This document shows, piece by piece, positions 38,101 through 49,976 of a stretch of 64,000 nt of DNA; positions within the stretch are counted from its first letter, which is position 1; every line of letters begins with the position of its first letter. The position numbers were made by a program, and so were the translations under genes. The notes beneath the pieces were generated by a model. It did not search any database. It was not told the DNA's origin and was given only the letters and a program-made list of their open reading frames with translations. The stretch is from Tethya wilhelma. Lineage: Eukaryota; Porifera; Demospongiae; Tethyida; Tethyidae. Where the stretch lies: the NCBI GenBank assembly GCA_964030475.1, contig CAXIPT010000010.1, positions 1,464,240-1,528,239 of the forward strand, read 5' to 3'.

Positions 38101-41100
38101 ATGCTGATGACACAAGGCTCTGAAGTTGGGTGAATTAGCGTAATTAAGTTATTAAGTTCTGCATCTCGTCCAAGAAATATGTCTCTGCCTTTGGGCATAT
38201 TATTGAGCGTTTTTGAGAACTTGACAAAAGAATTTTTGTGGGTGTTTGGAGGCGGTGTCAGAAAATAAATTGTACTAATAAAAACTGATACTAATACACA
38301 CAAAAGAAGGACGATGCCCATTGTTAGCAATAACTTGTAGTGACAATTGTATTTCTGAGCTGTATAGTATATAATATCATAATACAAAATATAAACTTTA
38401 AATATCGTGGGAAATTTTGTTTGGCTTCATTCCACGAACATTCCCCTCCCATCTCATGAAATTTTGTTATAATTCACTTCCAACTATTACCGAGATGCTA
38501 CATATCCATGCACAAAAACTTCATTTCGATATACGGTAGACAAAAACGCAAAATTTCTCCCTATCATACGTACGGTAGTACGTATAGTAGGAATGGGCCG
38601 ACTGTCCCATAGACACAATACAAAATGTTGGTCACTATAAAAATCTAGTCAAACAAAATTAAACCTTCAAAGTTGCTCAGAGGCTCTTACTGACAGATTA
38701 CCAACTGCATGCAAGGCCTAAGACTCACAAAAACTTTCCACAGCTCTCGTGGAGAGCGCTAGTTGGAAGCCACCATAGTGCCATTTTTGTTCATCTAACT
38801 TACTTACTTACGTACGTACGTACGTACTTCCTAACTGACTTACTTGAAAAGGATTTCCACAGAACCAGAATGTGTTGAGCCAACTTTGACAGCACAAAGT
38901 AAGTTCTTTTCATAGGTACTACATTCCTTGATACTCGTTTTGATCATAAATAGGCCTAAACAAAAACTAGAAAGCTTTGAAACTTAGTATATAAATTCAT
39001 GTACTACAATGCAGCCATCTTTGTAGGTAAAGTTCAAAGGTCATTATCCACGTGGTATTATTATGCGCATGCGCATTAGCCTCTTCCAGCATAAAGTAGT
39101 GCGTGTAGCCTCTACTTGAGCTTTTTTTATAGGGACTAACCAGTCTAATAGTCTCCACACTGTAGTGTTGAAAAAAGTGAATGAACAAGTAGTAAAAATT
39201 TCAAAAAAATAAATAGTGTAGGAATGGGCAGTGCATAAAAAGTATTGGAACAAGGCATGTCTCAATTTCGGCACATGACTACTTCATTTTTATACCCAAC
39301 TCTTGGCTGGCAGTCCAGTTTAAGTTACCTGTTTGTTTTATAATAATTTAGTATACTCCACAGCATAGCCAACTGATTAGTAGGAATTCGAACCAATGCA
39401 AAAATAAGCTATGATACTATTGTCGCACATGCATCATTGGCACTGAGGATCCATATGCATGAGGGATCAAGAATAAAAATGAAGTAGTCATGTGCCGAAA
39501 TTGAGACATGCCTTGTTCCAATACTTTTTAATGCACTGCCCATTCCTACACTATTTATTTTTTTGAAATTTTTACTACTTGTACAGTATACAGTATACTT
39601 TTCTTTCAACTTACACGAGAACCTATGTAGTGGTGGTACTTTTAAATTGGCTGAATACTGAATCAGATGAGTATCATTTTTTTTTTTTTTTACTTTTTTT
39701 TTTTAAATTTATTTATAATAATTCGCATATAGCAAGAACTCACAAATAGCTATATATATGGGAATTATTATAAATAAATTAAAAAAAAAAAATTCAGCAG
39801 AAGTGCCCCAGGCACATGCCATGCATGCGCAGCTACCAAAGAGCGCTTCGACGATCCAGCTGTTTCTTTTTGTAAAAACTCTTTGAGCCACCCTTTACCT
39901 TCCACTGTGCAATACTTTATAGTCGCCAATATGCGGTAAGATTTTTTGCAAGCTCTGCAAAAATTGACGCCCCAAATTAACTATCTGCTTCCGCATCTAA
40001 AATAACTAGTGTGTGCTTATTTGCATATTTATATTCAAACACTAGCCCATAACCTTAAACTTGTTTAATGGGAAGCAATTTTTGTGGATTTTGCAGACTT
40101 AACATGAACAGTGTAGTACACTGTGGCAATCTGCAGAAAGTAATTTCAATAAATCTATGAAATTTGTTTCCCTAATAAAAATTGCCCTATGTGTATAGTA
40201 TTATTATAATTTATGGTACCGTAGATCTTCTAAAAATTCAGCACCTCTTAGTATTTGGCACCCTTTACCAAATTGTTCAAATTTGCCTCTAATTTTCGGC
40301 AAAGGTGGTCATGCGTATAGACTATTATATGCAATTGAGCACGTGCATGCGCCGCGAATAATCTCAAAAAAATTCGGTGAAGCTTGACTGTATTTCATTT
40401 TAGGGTGCCAAATTTTTAGAAGATCTAAGGTATTGAGTATACCTTTCTGCTTTGAATGAGGTGGTACATTAGGACGAGTGGAAGTGGAAGAACCTATATA
40501 ATAAAGAAACTGTAAGCAGTGACGGTATATAGAGTATATACAGTGATAGGATGACAAAAATTTTTTGCTCTGACTTACGTCGTTTTTGTTTTCTACCACG
40601 ACAGTACTTCTGTCTCAGAGTATCAGCCAAGTCATGTTCCCCAACAGCAGGCTGTTCAATAGCCTCAATCAGTGCCTTCCAAGTAGGTTTAGGATCTACC
40701 ATTTTCAACCAGTGTGTATACATGCTTGAAAAACGGCTCCCAGAATCTTGTTTATCACTCTTTATAGTTTCAAGAATGTCATGTGACACACCCAACTGAA
40801 TTCCTATCTGTTCCCATTTTGAACGAGCGTTGTGTGTATCATTTCGTACCGTTTTTAAGTCATCTATTGATAGATACGCTGATTGCTGTCTGCCACTAAC
40901 ACCAACTGCATTAATAGTATAAGTTACAATCACCAAAGTTACAAATGAAATTCATACTATGTATCACTCATGGCATGACTTGACAATTAAAATAGCTGCA
41001 TTTTCACCCTTATAGTTCCCCAGTACCCACCTCCTCCCTAAATTTAAAACAAGTGACCACCAGCCACCGGGCGGCACTGATGGCCACACTGAACTCAGTC

Positions 41101-41261
41101 AAGCTGGCACATAGCATGATGCAGTCAATCACGACCAATCAACCCATTTAATAGTGCTCATGCAGTCCATTTTATACCATGGCCAGTACCCTATACAGCT
41201 TACCATTGTTTGGCGAATCTCCTCCCTGATGAGAGGAAAGCCGCCTACGTTTGTTGCCCAT
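32136..41261 (-). CDS. Death domain - transmembrane - NB-ARC STAND protein, last exon split by an insertion
   Basis: Exons: 41204-41261, 40579-40905, 40443-40493, then one long exon 38359 down to 36598, interrupted by 32703-36597(+5), and resuming 32697-32136. All junctions are in phase 1. Without the insertion the frame is continuous for about 919 aa; with it, translation stops 3-4 codons past the break (LFPVR). Residues about 35-120 form a Death domain (KWEQIGIQLGVSHDILETI). A hydrophobic helix spans about 155-179. An NB-ARC ATPase follows (Walker A GPPGFGKST 234-242, Walker B ILILDNCD 312-319, winged-helix LPKRFQICVRILAKFP), then helical repeats resembling TPR. STAND proteins of this type (APAF1/NLR-like) sense a ligand and assemble through Death contacts; a membrane anchor between the two domains is unusual. 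The direct function is inferred. Confidence 0.85.
32703..32972. repeat. Inverted repeat at the left edge of the insertion
   Basis: Bases 32703-32790 are the reverse complement of about 32873-32965 (TTGTTTGCTTTCTTTTTACG on one arm), with about 80 bases between them. Confidence 0.85.
32889..33791. repeat. Direct repeat of about 0.9 kb, left copy
   Basis: It runs from GCCATTCCATCTTGTTTGC to CCCAGTACTGGGAAT and matches 35676-36597 with few changes, mainly a shorter AGAAGA run and a shorter end palindrome here. It holds a 60-codon frame (33378-33560) without recognised function. Confidence 0.9.
33829..34025. repeat. Minisatellite, about 60-bp unit, 3-4 copies
   Basis: Units of the form GGAACGTTTAAATGCTCACA followed by CCCACTGGCAAAACGG and ATAACATTA repeat with small changes. 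Confidence 0.85.
34023..34440. mobile_element. Diverged single relative of the 690-bp tandem unit, reversed
   Basis: It reads AGGCACCAAGGGGCTTAACC then ACCAATACAATACATTGTCA, the reverse complement of the unit start at 29575, and continues through CAGACTGACCAGCTACACAG-type matches to the GTTTGCCAAGTGAAA end. This shows that the unit existed as a dispersed element before amplification. Confidence 0.75.
34482..34864. mobile_element. Foldback element with CAGTGGCGTAGCC ends
   Basis: It starts AGTGGCGTAGCCAGGGGGG and ends TCCTGGCTACGCCCCTG. Both ends carry runs of G or C next to the inverted motif. This end motif is widespread in small elements of marine invertebrates. No coding capacity. Confidence 0.75.
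34866..35105. mobile_element. Second copy of the 20828-21140 dispersed repeat, reversed
   Basis: GATTAGCAGGTGTGGCCTCG, CTGAAAAACCTCAGATCTCAG and CAGACAGACAGACAGA match the reverse complement of the first copy. Confidence 0.75.
35530..35640 (+). repeat. tRNA-like (SINE-type) fragment
   Basis: GGTGGCCTGGTGGCTTGTTC resembles an A box and AGTTCGAGTCC a B box, spaced as in a polymerase III promoter. Stems pair only partly, so it is not a working tRNA; it looks like the head of a tRNA-derived SINE. Confidence 0.4.
35676..36597. repeat. Direct repeat of about 0.9 kb, right copy
   Basis: Partner of 32889-33791. It ends CCCAGTACTACCGTACTGGGAAT, a perfect 20-base palindrome plus AAT, immediately before AAGTA and the resumed NB-ARC exon. 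Confidence 0.9.
38562..39063. mobile_element. Dispersed repeat of about 0.5 kb, copy 1
   Basis: From TATCATACGTACGGTAGTAC to CATTATCCACGTGG it matches 59141-59643 at high identity, same orientation. A worn piece of the same family lies at about 31235-31345. It lies in intron 3 of the Death/NB-ARC gene and has no coding frame of note. Confidence 0.88.
39182..39590. mobile_element. Foldback element with arms of about 110 bases
   Basis: CAAGTAGTAAAAATTTC..AATGAAGTAGTCATG-type left arm (39182-39290) is the reverse complement of 39470-39585, almost without changes. The loop (39291-39469) is not coding. It lies in the same intron as the previous repeat. Confidence 0.85.
40214..40435. mobile_element. 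MITE with TAGATCTTCTAAAAATT ends
   Basis: Left end GTAGATCTTCTAAAAATTCAG and right end AATTTTTAGAAGATCTAAG are inverted; GGCACC/GGTGCC pairs follow inside. It is adjacent to exon 3 of the Death/NB-ARC gene. Confidence 0.75.
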
Positions 41262-41393
41262 GGTTGCTAGCTGGGAAGAAAAACAAATGTAAAACAGGTG
41301 ACATCATCAGATATCACGTGAGTACAAAACTTAATTATTCATGATTCATGCATAATCAAATTATTATTCTCAGCTAAAAACATAAACTATTGT

Positions 41394-41956
41394 TTATTTT
41401 GCATCTCCAGTAGTTCCCTTCTTCATGCCAGCTGCCTGCTTCTTCTGTTTCTTGCTCAGAGGCTCATCAATGGGAGCAGACTTCACAAACTTGATGAACT
41501 GGTCCAAACCTACACAACGAAAACACAAACATGAAAATGTAAAACTACCTGGCACAGCATGGAAACATGAGTTTCGAGTATAGCTCAAATGCAACTTGAT
41601 TGCACATTGAATGGTACCAACGAAAATTTTCTAAGTTCAAATGCAAACTAACGCAATAATTAATACCAAAAAGTAATTGTCATGTTATGCAGTTATAAAT
41701 TGACAATACAAGCAATGCACACAATACAAGGACAACTGCAACTAACCAGCCTTGTCCCCAGGCTCCTAGCTCCCTCCACTAACAATACAGGAGGGGTCTG
41801 GGGACGAGGCTAGCAACTAACCAGGTGGCATGAAGGGTCTCAGTGCCTCAGGGATAGTGACCCCCTCCTCCGTCTGGTAGTTCTCCAGGATGACACAGAT
41901 GGCTCTTGTGGTGGCACACATCGTGGCATTGAGGAGGTGGACGTACTCTGCCTGTA

Positions 41957-41995
<39 letters not shown>

Positions 41996-44099
41996 GTGTA
42001 TGTGTGTGTGTGTGTGTGTGTGTGCAAGAAGTGTAGGCTTGCTGTGTGTACATACTTGGTTGTCTAATGATCTATAGTACATGTATTTGAAAATAGTACA
42101 CACAAACGACTAGTACTATGAACTTGTAGGTCTGTACACTCATACCTGAAGGAGGTGTACAGTCATTTGTTAATATTTTAAGGTAATAAGCCTCATGCAC
42201 AGACTCCTCCTTTGCAAATTTTTCCTTTGCAAATATTTCCTTTGTGAGAGAGGAGCATGGGAACAAGGCTAACTTGAATTTATAGGCCTGAAGTCTGAAT
42301 ATGCAACTGAAACTACTGTAGCTACACGTGGACATGTACCTGAGCATTCATCTTCTTGGTCTGTCCATATCTGATCTGGAGTCTTCTTGACTGGTAGTCT
42401 GTGCAGTTGGAGCATGAGACCAGCTCCCTGAAGGCACCAGAACCAGGAAACCACGCCTCCAAATCCAACTTCTTAGCAGCAGCATTATTTAGCTCACCTG
42501 TAAAACAACAAAATTACAACCACGTAACTATATACATGCAGCTTCAAATTTTCATGGCAGAAACATGCAGCTTATCAAGCAAGTCTCACTCTCTTGAGTT
42601 AAACTCACAATCTCTATATACATGCACTACCATGCCCATATGAAACTATAAATTTAGATTTTCACAATAATTATACAGTTTAACCCTAAAAGTAAGAAAA
42701 TATTCGAGAAGGAGGAGCCTGGGAACAAGGCTACAGTACAACTAGACAAACACACTAAATAACTTTAGGTGATACAAAACACCAAAAGTAATAGTGCATA
42801 CCCTACATACCTGAGACAATGTTGACAATTCTGTAAGGGATGCCAAGTGCCTGGTAGAACTCTTCAGCATTGGCAATCATATGGTCCATCATGAGCCACG
42901 AGGCATCATCATTAGGACTGGTCACACAGAACTGCTCCACCTTTAGAGAAGAAGACACAATTATGTACAATAGTCACGCATGCAGATGTAGAATTTTTGA
43001 GTTGATCAAAATGGATATACGTAATTCAATGGTCAATTTGTTGGTTGATCAACTCACAAATTGACCATTAACCATCATGCAATAATTAAGCAACATCAAA
43101 TTAGCACATGTATATCAAGCTAGACCTTTTTTTTGCCACACGTCAGGGATACAAAAAAAGGGTCTACATAGCTCGATAGTTGGTAGTCATGTGAATAATA
43201 ATAATTATTATGGACAACTATGAATTTATAACAATTATGATATCAATATTATGTTTATTATAGTTGGAAATTGCCTGCCGTACCTTCTCAAACTGGTGCA
43301 CCCTAAAGATCCCCCGTGTGTCCCGTCCATGGGACCCCACCTCTTGTCTGAAACACGTCGAGAGTCCGATGTACTTCTTGGGCAGTTCCTTCGGCTCCAT
43401 CCACTGGTCACGGTGGAGCGCACACAGAGGCTGCTCGCTCGTTGCTATGAGATATTTCTCCTCAACTTCAGTGTCTTCTGCTTTTTCACTGCTCTTGCCG
43501 ATCACCTGTATGATGTCATTATGATGTAATCAATATTAATTTCAACTGTACATGCACAAAAACATCATTTGCGTAAAGAAGCATGCCATTATGATGATTT
43601 ATTGTATACGATCCCTTCATGATTGACTATATACATGCATTATGGCATTGTAACTTAAATGTGTGACATCACTATGATGTAATCATCATTGCTCTCAAAG
43701 TAATCTCCATAAAAGGAGGAATAATTTGCTGAATCAGCAATTGAGTACGTCATGTGATCAAATCACATATTTAATTGTGATCACATGACTGGAATAAAAA
43801 TTTGCCAGTTTAGCGTGCAATTGAAGGCACGCTCAATAGGCATGGTCTTTTGATATCTTTATCACAAAATTTTATTTATGCACTAGAAATAGTGATCCAC
43901 AAACTGACCTTATAAAGCATCTCGTCGAAATCGCTCAGTTGTGCCACCTCCTGCATGACCTCCTTCTTCATGAAGAATGGGGTGTAGATGGGAGAGTAAC
44001 CCTTAGCATGGAGCATCCTCATGGCCAGTTGGATGAGAGCATGTTCTAGAAACACTGCAGCTCCCTTTAGAATAGAGAACAGAGAGAAAATGTGTGTAG

Positions 44100-44184
<85 letters not shown>

Positions 44185-45881
44185 TCGATAACAATTGCTG
44201 CTATTCCTCACACACAACCTGCTCAGATATAATACAGATATGTATAGTCACATATCAAGATCAGTAAAAATGTCAATATATACAGTAGTTTTGAAAATAA
44301 AAAAAAATTACACATGCAATTCCTCCAATTTGAAGATCAGGGGGAGAAAAAAGACAACTTCCTCAGGTGTACATAAAATTATAACATAATATTAAACTGT
44401 AATGACATACGCTTCAGCAACTATCATTTTAGACTCGTACTCATGCCCTCTCTTTGTGTAAGGTCAGAGGGAAGAGCCTAGGCTCATGGCTATAGTACCT
44501 TGAGGTAGTAGCATCGGTTGCCCGCAGCAACAGTAGCCATCTGTGTCTCGACTCCGTCTATCATGTGCAGAAGGTCGATGTGTGAGTACTTCTTCTTGAC
44601 CTCAGTGTCTCCAAATTTTCTTTCCACAGTATTGTTATCCTATAAATAGAGAAATACAGTATAGAAATTCAACAAGACTATAATAGCGTAAGAACTGTAT
44701 ACAGTATACATTATGCTCATTGCTATATATATATCACATGTATGTGTACTAAAATGACGATAATTATGTAGTCAATTTAATTCAGTTTTTGATCCAGTGG
44801 ATCATTTAGTTACTTAGTTACACTGAAAACTAGCTGAAATAGAAGGGCAAATTAATAGTCGGCATGAAAAGGGAACAGAACAAGGCTGGAAATTGAGATC
44901 AAGCTGGATGTGGCTTGGTCGATGAAGATAGCACTCACTCAATTACCTCATTATCACTGATGGGTACACTGGGGTGGAGCAGGTTGCCGATCATGACGAG
45001 GTGCTTGTGTCTCTGGGTCTCACATTCCTTCATGTCTACCTTGGCCTGCTCACCAGCAGCTTCGATCAGAGACTGGACCTTCTTAATCTGTTTCACTGTC
45101 AGAGGCTTTGATGATAAAGATAAAGAACTCAAGTTAAAACAACTATAATTACTCTTTATCCCTCGATAATGACCAGCAATGGAATGCCACACACACACAC
45201 ACCATAGCCACATACAATGTCATGGTCTCTGCTTGTAGCTAGCTGCATATACATATAGCATTTAATTTGTGCAGTTGAAAACTATATCACTATCTTTCTC
45301 TCTCCCTCATTGATTTTCTCTGAACAAGATACACATAGCTAGCAGCTAGCAAAATACATCTTGGACTGTAGTATAGTACAGTATGTTCAAATTCTCCATT
45401 GAACAAGATTCTTTTTTTGCAGATCTATAGGCATGTGCCCAATGTGCCTACATTTGATTTTGATGACCTTTACCAACAATAAAAACAATGCCACAATATC
45501 TCTGAAAAGTATTATACGAAACTAGTAGACCTTTGCTGACTAAGCAGAATATAATTGGATGTGTCAAATGATGGACCTAAAAGTATATAGACCCTTCAAC
45601 GTGACTTACCCGGACATCTTCAGCTGTCAATGACTCCAACTTGTCAGTGATCTCAGTCGGTAAAGTGTCATCATCACCAATCGGTTCCTTCTTCTTCATC
45701 TTGGCACCAATCTCTTTGGCACACATGTTACGAAGCTTGTTCCAGTTGTCCATCTGAAATCGTACTGTGATCAAGAGTAGGTCAGGGTATGTGGCCGGGT
45801 GAGTAGTTAGCAAGAAAAATAAGACAGAAAAGACTAATAATGACTATACATGCTGGTTTATAAACTGACAAGTGGCAAAGG

Positions 45882-45923
<42 letters not shown>

Positions 45924-46067
45924 GATCTTACACTTTCTCCACTTGGTATCATACTCTATGACCTTGTCCACGTGTGTTACATCCTTGAACCTCTTCTTCT
46001 GCAGCTCTCTAATCTTGTCAGGGTCACCACCCTGGTCAGAACGAAACAGAATCAAATCCAAAACCAT
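41394..46067 (-). CDS. SARS1: Cytosolic seryl-tRNA synthetase
   Basis: Ten exons: 45932-46067, 45610-45764, 44947-45105, 44499-44639, 43909-44064, 43284-43505, 42811-42940, 42340-42497, 41822-41951, 41394-41509 (500 aa; human 514). It charges tRNA-Ser with serine, and also supplies the precursor of Sec-tRNA. The first three exons encode the N-terminal coiled-coil arm that grips the tRNA variable loop. The class II core follows: motif 1 around [11 protein letters not shown], motif 2 in exon 6 ([20 protein letters not shown]), and motif 3 in exon 9 ([21 protein letters not shown]). The C-terminus has the metazoan Lys-rich extension (SKKQKKQ). The start is the ATG giving MVLDLILFR, which matches the family. 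Introns carry GA, CA and GT microsatellites. A copy of exons 1-3 lies at 6442-7580. Confidence 0.97.
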
Positions 46068-46262
46068 TTTTCGACAATCACCACAAAATTTAGCCTCTCC
46101 AGCTGATAATTGGCTGCTCTGTGACACTAGCGCCTTTGAGAAGTGTCTCTGTTAGCTAGGTATCGAGTGAACAGTGGAGGAATTCTTGATCACGTATATT
46201 GCAACCCACATCAAAGAGTTGTGCAACCACTTTTTGTTGTGCCCCACACGTGTGCGATTTAG

Positions 46263-46274
46263 TGCGCATGCGCA
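46263..46274. promoter_or_regulatory. NRF1-like palindrome TGCGCATGCGCA in the SARS1 promoter
   Basis: A perfect 12-base palindrome 196 bases upstream of the SARS1 ATG. NRF1 sites of this form are common in housekeeping and bidirectional animal promoters; transcription may also start towards the right from here (see 46530-46859). Confidence 0.5.
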
Positions 46275-46529
46275 TTAGAGGACCACGCGATTTCAGCGGA
46301 AGAAGAAAGAAGAAAGAAGCAGTTGTTTAACAGTTCTTGAAGTTGAAGCTGTTTTTCACGGTTACAACAGTTCTCCGAGGGATTTTTCTTTTGCTGAAGA
46401 TTTTACCATATACCAGATGTGACCTGAAAGCATTTGGGATGCTTGAATAGCCAGGCCGCGAAGTGAGTCAAGAAAGGTTTTTCATTTGTGTTGATTGTTT
46501 TGTGACAAATTTGTTCTCTTTCTTATCAG

Positions 46530-46859
46530 GGAGCGTCTATCTGTGCCACTCCTGTGTACCCGTGCTACCGTATGGTGCTACCTGCTCTGTATCTGAAATA
46601 TGAAGATGGCTTGACAAGAAAGTTGCTGTGTCACCACCACAAATTATGTGGTAAAATCAGCAACCACATTGTTAGTCTAAAACAATACAAAAGGTTTAAC
46701 AAAACAAACCACAAACAAATACAAAAGATCTTTTACGAAAAGGTTTATATACAAAATGTGACAGTCAGTACTAAAACTATTGTATGCACTGTGCAGATGG
46801 GCAGTATGTGTTCTGAAATGGTCTTACGGTCACTCAACTTGATCAGTAGTTCGAATGAC
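46530..46859 (+). other. Possible divergent transcript exon overlapping the end of the DED-like gene
   Basis: An open frame with candidate ATGs at 46554 and 46572 follows an acceptor-like TTATCAG and runs to TGA at 46860-46862, ending antisense to the last 30 coding bases of the neighbouring gene. The second half of the frame is simply the reverse of that gene's 3' flank. The coding nature is doubtful; see 8043-8206 for the alternative continuation. Confidence 0.2.
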
Positions 46860-49800
46860 TGATGATAGTCTAGTGTAGTAATACTGGCCCAAATCTCGCC
46901 GGCTGCGACGGGCAAGCATACACTTCTTGACGATGTGTATTAGTAAAAGTACAATTGCTAGAGTAAGCAAGCTAACCACAACTAGTCCAATTGGCACTGC
47001 AGAAGACGCCAATCCCTTCATAAAATCCTCCAGTTTTATTTCTATGTGCATGGAGAAATGATGTAAACGTGAACCAGGTTCCTCGTATGTGTATCCAATC
47101 AAACATCCCTTTGAACCGATGCTTCGAAAGTCAACATTCAACAGACATTTGGAGTCTGTTTCAGATGCAATAATTGTGCAGGTGTTGTTACTGTCAAGGG
47201 ATTCACGGTCTATCAAGTTTTTGCACTAGCACAGTTGCATTATAGTGATATTGGTTTTCCATTGGCACGTGAAGAGTTAAAGTATAATAGTTCCATTCCC
47301 CTCTTGGTACTCTGTACTCGAAAACTGTATGCCTCCATTTCATATGTGGTCCCGCTGATATAGTTTTTCGGAGAAATGGGTCTTGCATTTTGTGGCCTTT
47401 TGTTAAGCTGATGTGCATTTCATCTGTTCCTGAGTAGTTTGACGTTGCATTGATTGCATATCTGATCACAGATCCCGGCATCAAGTATTCCGTAAAGTTT
47501 TGCGTGCTGTTAAATGACTTTGCATCTGTCACTTCCAAACGACTCTCATTGCATGTGTGAACACTATTGCAATCCTGATCGACTAGAAAAGCTTGTAAGT
47601 TGAGTGGAGAGTCTCCATATATTAATTGTTTCTTTATGCCTACTTTTTGAAAGTAAAAGTGGTCTATTTCTTTAAGAACTATCGCTTCATTAACATAAAC
47701 TATTTTTGTGCTTGACTGATTGTATAAAGGTCTCCACAAAATCCCAAGTGAAATGCCTGAGATTGCAAATACTACCAGGAGAAGACACACAGCCGTGATG
47801 AGTAGTTTGCAGTCAGCACAGCAACGATTCTCAGGTACTGCTATGACGTTGTATAGTCAAAAGAGGAAACAAAATCGTTATAGTATGATCAGCTAGCTAG
47901 TAAAACTTTTTTCTAACCTGCAATGGATTCTGTGCTATTACTTGAGCTCAATAGGTTCCCTTTTGGCAACATTTGACTAGCTGGAAATAATTATAAATTG
48001 AGGCCGTATAATAATCTGATACTATAATAATTATTATATACTTATAAACATGACTATCATGATACACATGTATACCTTGCTGTGAACCATGTCTGGAAAT
48101 AGTGGTAGATTCAGAATTGGAACTTGTTGTTAATGATGTTGATCGATCATATGTATTGATCGGTTGATCTGTGTGCATGTCAAGGATGAATATATATACA
48201 TTTTTTCCTCCTCAATTTAATACATTGACAAATAATATTATTATGACGCTGTATATAGGATAATATATATCTCGTATACATATGGAATTGCCATCATAAC
48301 TAATAGCAATTAATAAGAGTTATAATCCACGCTCAATTCTCTAACTCTGAATGCCATTTTTGAAGCCCATGACATTGTTCAATGAATTGATTTCACAAGG
48401 GTAATACTGGTAGTCATGTTTAGTAGCTATAGTAATGAATTTCTTAACAATTATACCTCCTACTGGTACCTCTGTTTGAGTGCCTATTGACCTCTTATCA
48501 TCGTCATCTTCATCTGTATAATGATTATCACAATAAAACATAGTGGGTTTATAATACCTGGTGACACCTGGCATCGATATCTGCTTGTGAATGATTGTAA
48601 GCAAAGTATTATAGTGTGTGAATGATAATGGTGTATACAGCTACGTTCCCAGCTCCATGGCCCCATATACTGCCCGTAGATGTATTCATAATATAATTTA
48701 GTATAGGGAGTGTATGGTAATCTCTGGATTTAAGTGTATTATTATAATGCTTGCATGAATGCTGGGATCCAAACATAAGGTCATGTGCAAAGTTTGTTTT
48801 AGAGAACTTTTACTACATTCCAGGAAAGGCACAATCATACATGACAGATGCATGTCCTAACCACAATAACATGCATGCATGCACATAGTATTTACTGCAC
48901 CATCATGCATGATTAATACATGATATAGTTATGACTTTACTAGGCCATGTGCATGCATGCCCTATATTCTAAGTCACCTTGTGAATCCAACACTTGTACA
49001 TGTTGTTCCCTCAGTTTATCTCTTGGTATGTTTTTTCTGTATTTGAAATCTTCAGTTTGGTCAGACGTTTCTTCGGCTGACGTAGGATGATAGGTTTCTT
49101 TCTCTGGAGATCATGCATAATATAGAAGTTACTAATTTTGAATTTGTATATTCATTCATGCATGACATACATAATGGCACAATGGCATGTATATTTTTTA
49201 TGCACGCACACAAGTTCATGTACTGAATTATAAAAATTAATAATAGAATCTACAATATTATAATATGACTATAGAGTGCTTACCATTATATTTCAGATCC
49301 TGTAAGAAGTACCAAAAGTTCCTACAAGAGTATTCCTCCAGATACTCAACACACTCTGTCTCACCACACTTTTCAAGAGATCGTTTCAGCTTGCTGGTGT
49401 CATTTTCTGTAATCAATTGTTCTCCCCACAGACGCTTAAATAGATCAAGAGTATTTTTGATGTTTCGATGGTTCATCTTAAGGTATTTGTCTTTTGCAAA
49501 ATGATTTACTAACCTTTCTGCTGAAGTAGATTTAACTGTTAATGCTATTTTAAATTTAACAAACAGTAAAAAAGAAAGAACTTTCCAGACACCAATTCTC
49601 TTGTAGGTAGAGGAGGACAAGGGATTTTAAACTTTCGTGTTAATTGCTGGACAATGTACTGCCCACGGTGTTCTTTGCCAAGGGTTAACAAACAAAAGAC
49701 AAAAATTCGGAGAGCTTTCTTTGTGTCACCTTCATACGACCTGACCAGCCCATTGAACACTTCAGAGGGCGAGTCTAAGGAGGATAGCCTCTGTTCACTT

Positions 49801-49976
49801 TTAAATTCCGAATCTAGGGCGAATTTGAGTAATTCTGTAGTGTTCTTACATAGTTGTCCTGTGGTAGTAGTGCTTGCAGCAAATTTGCCTTTCCAAGCTG
49901 AATGCTCATCCAGGAAGTGTAGCCAACGTCGAAGTCCTGGTATTTGAGGCTGTGAACTTCCAGCAAGAGTAGCCAT
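46830..49976 (-). CDS. Two-pass membrane protein with a DED-like cytosolic region
   Basis: Exons: 49976 down to about 49590 (donor not settled), 49284-49544, 48978-49103, 48457-48513, 48076-48168, 47918-47980, 46830-47837. From exon 2 on every junction is phase 1. The first two exons encode helical, Leu/Lys-rich segments; the second resembles a death-effector-type fold (LDLFKRLWGEQLITENDTSKLKR..CVEYLEEY). Exons 3-6 are an acidic and Ser/Thr-rich linker. Exon 7 has a membrane helix (LLITAVCLLLVVFAISGISLG), an ectodomain of about 220 residues with at least seven N-glycosylation sites and several Cys, a second helix (AVPIGLVVVSLLTLAIVLLLIHIV) and a basic tail. A five-T run (47218-47222) shifts the frame by one inside the ectodomain; it may be a sequencing error. 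The exon 1-2 junction does not keep phase with any good donor I see. No family name can be given. Confidence 0.65.

Noticed and set aside
42990..43080. Hairpin AATGGTCAATTTGT / ACAAATTGACCATT as a regulatory RNA
   Set aside because: Lies in a SARS1 intron among AT-rich repeats; too short and isolated to support a precursor RNA.
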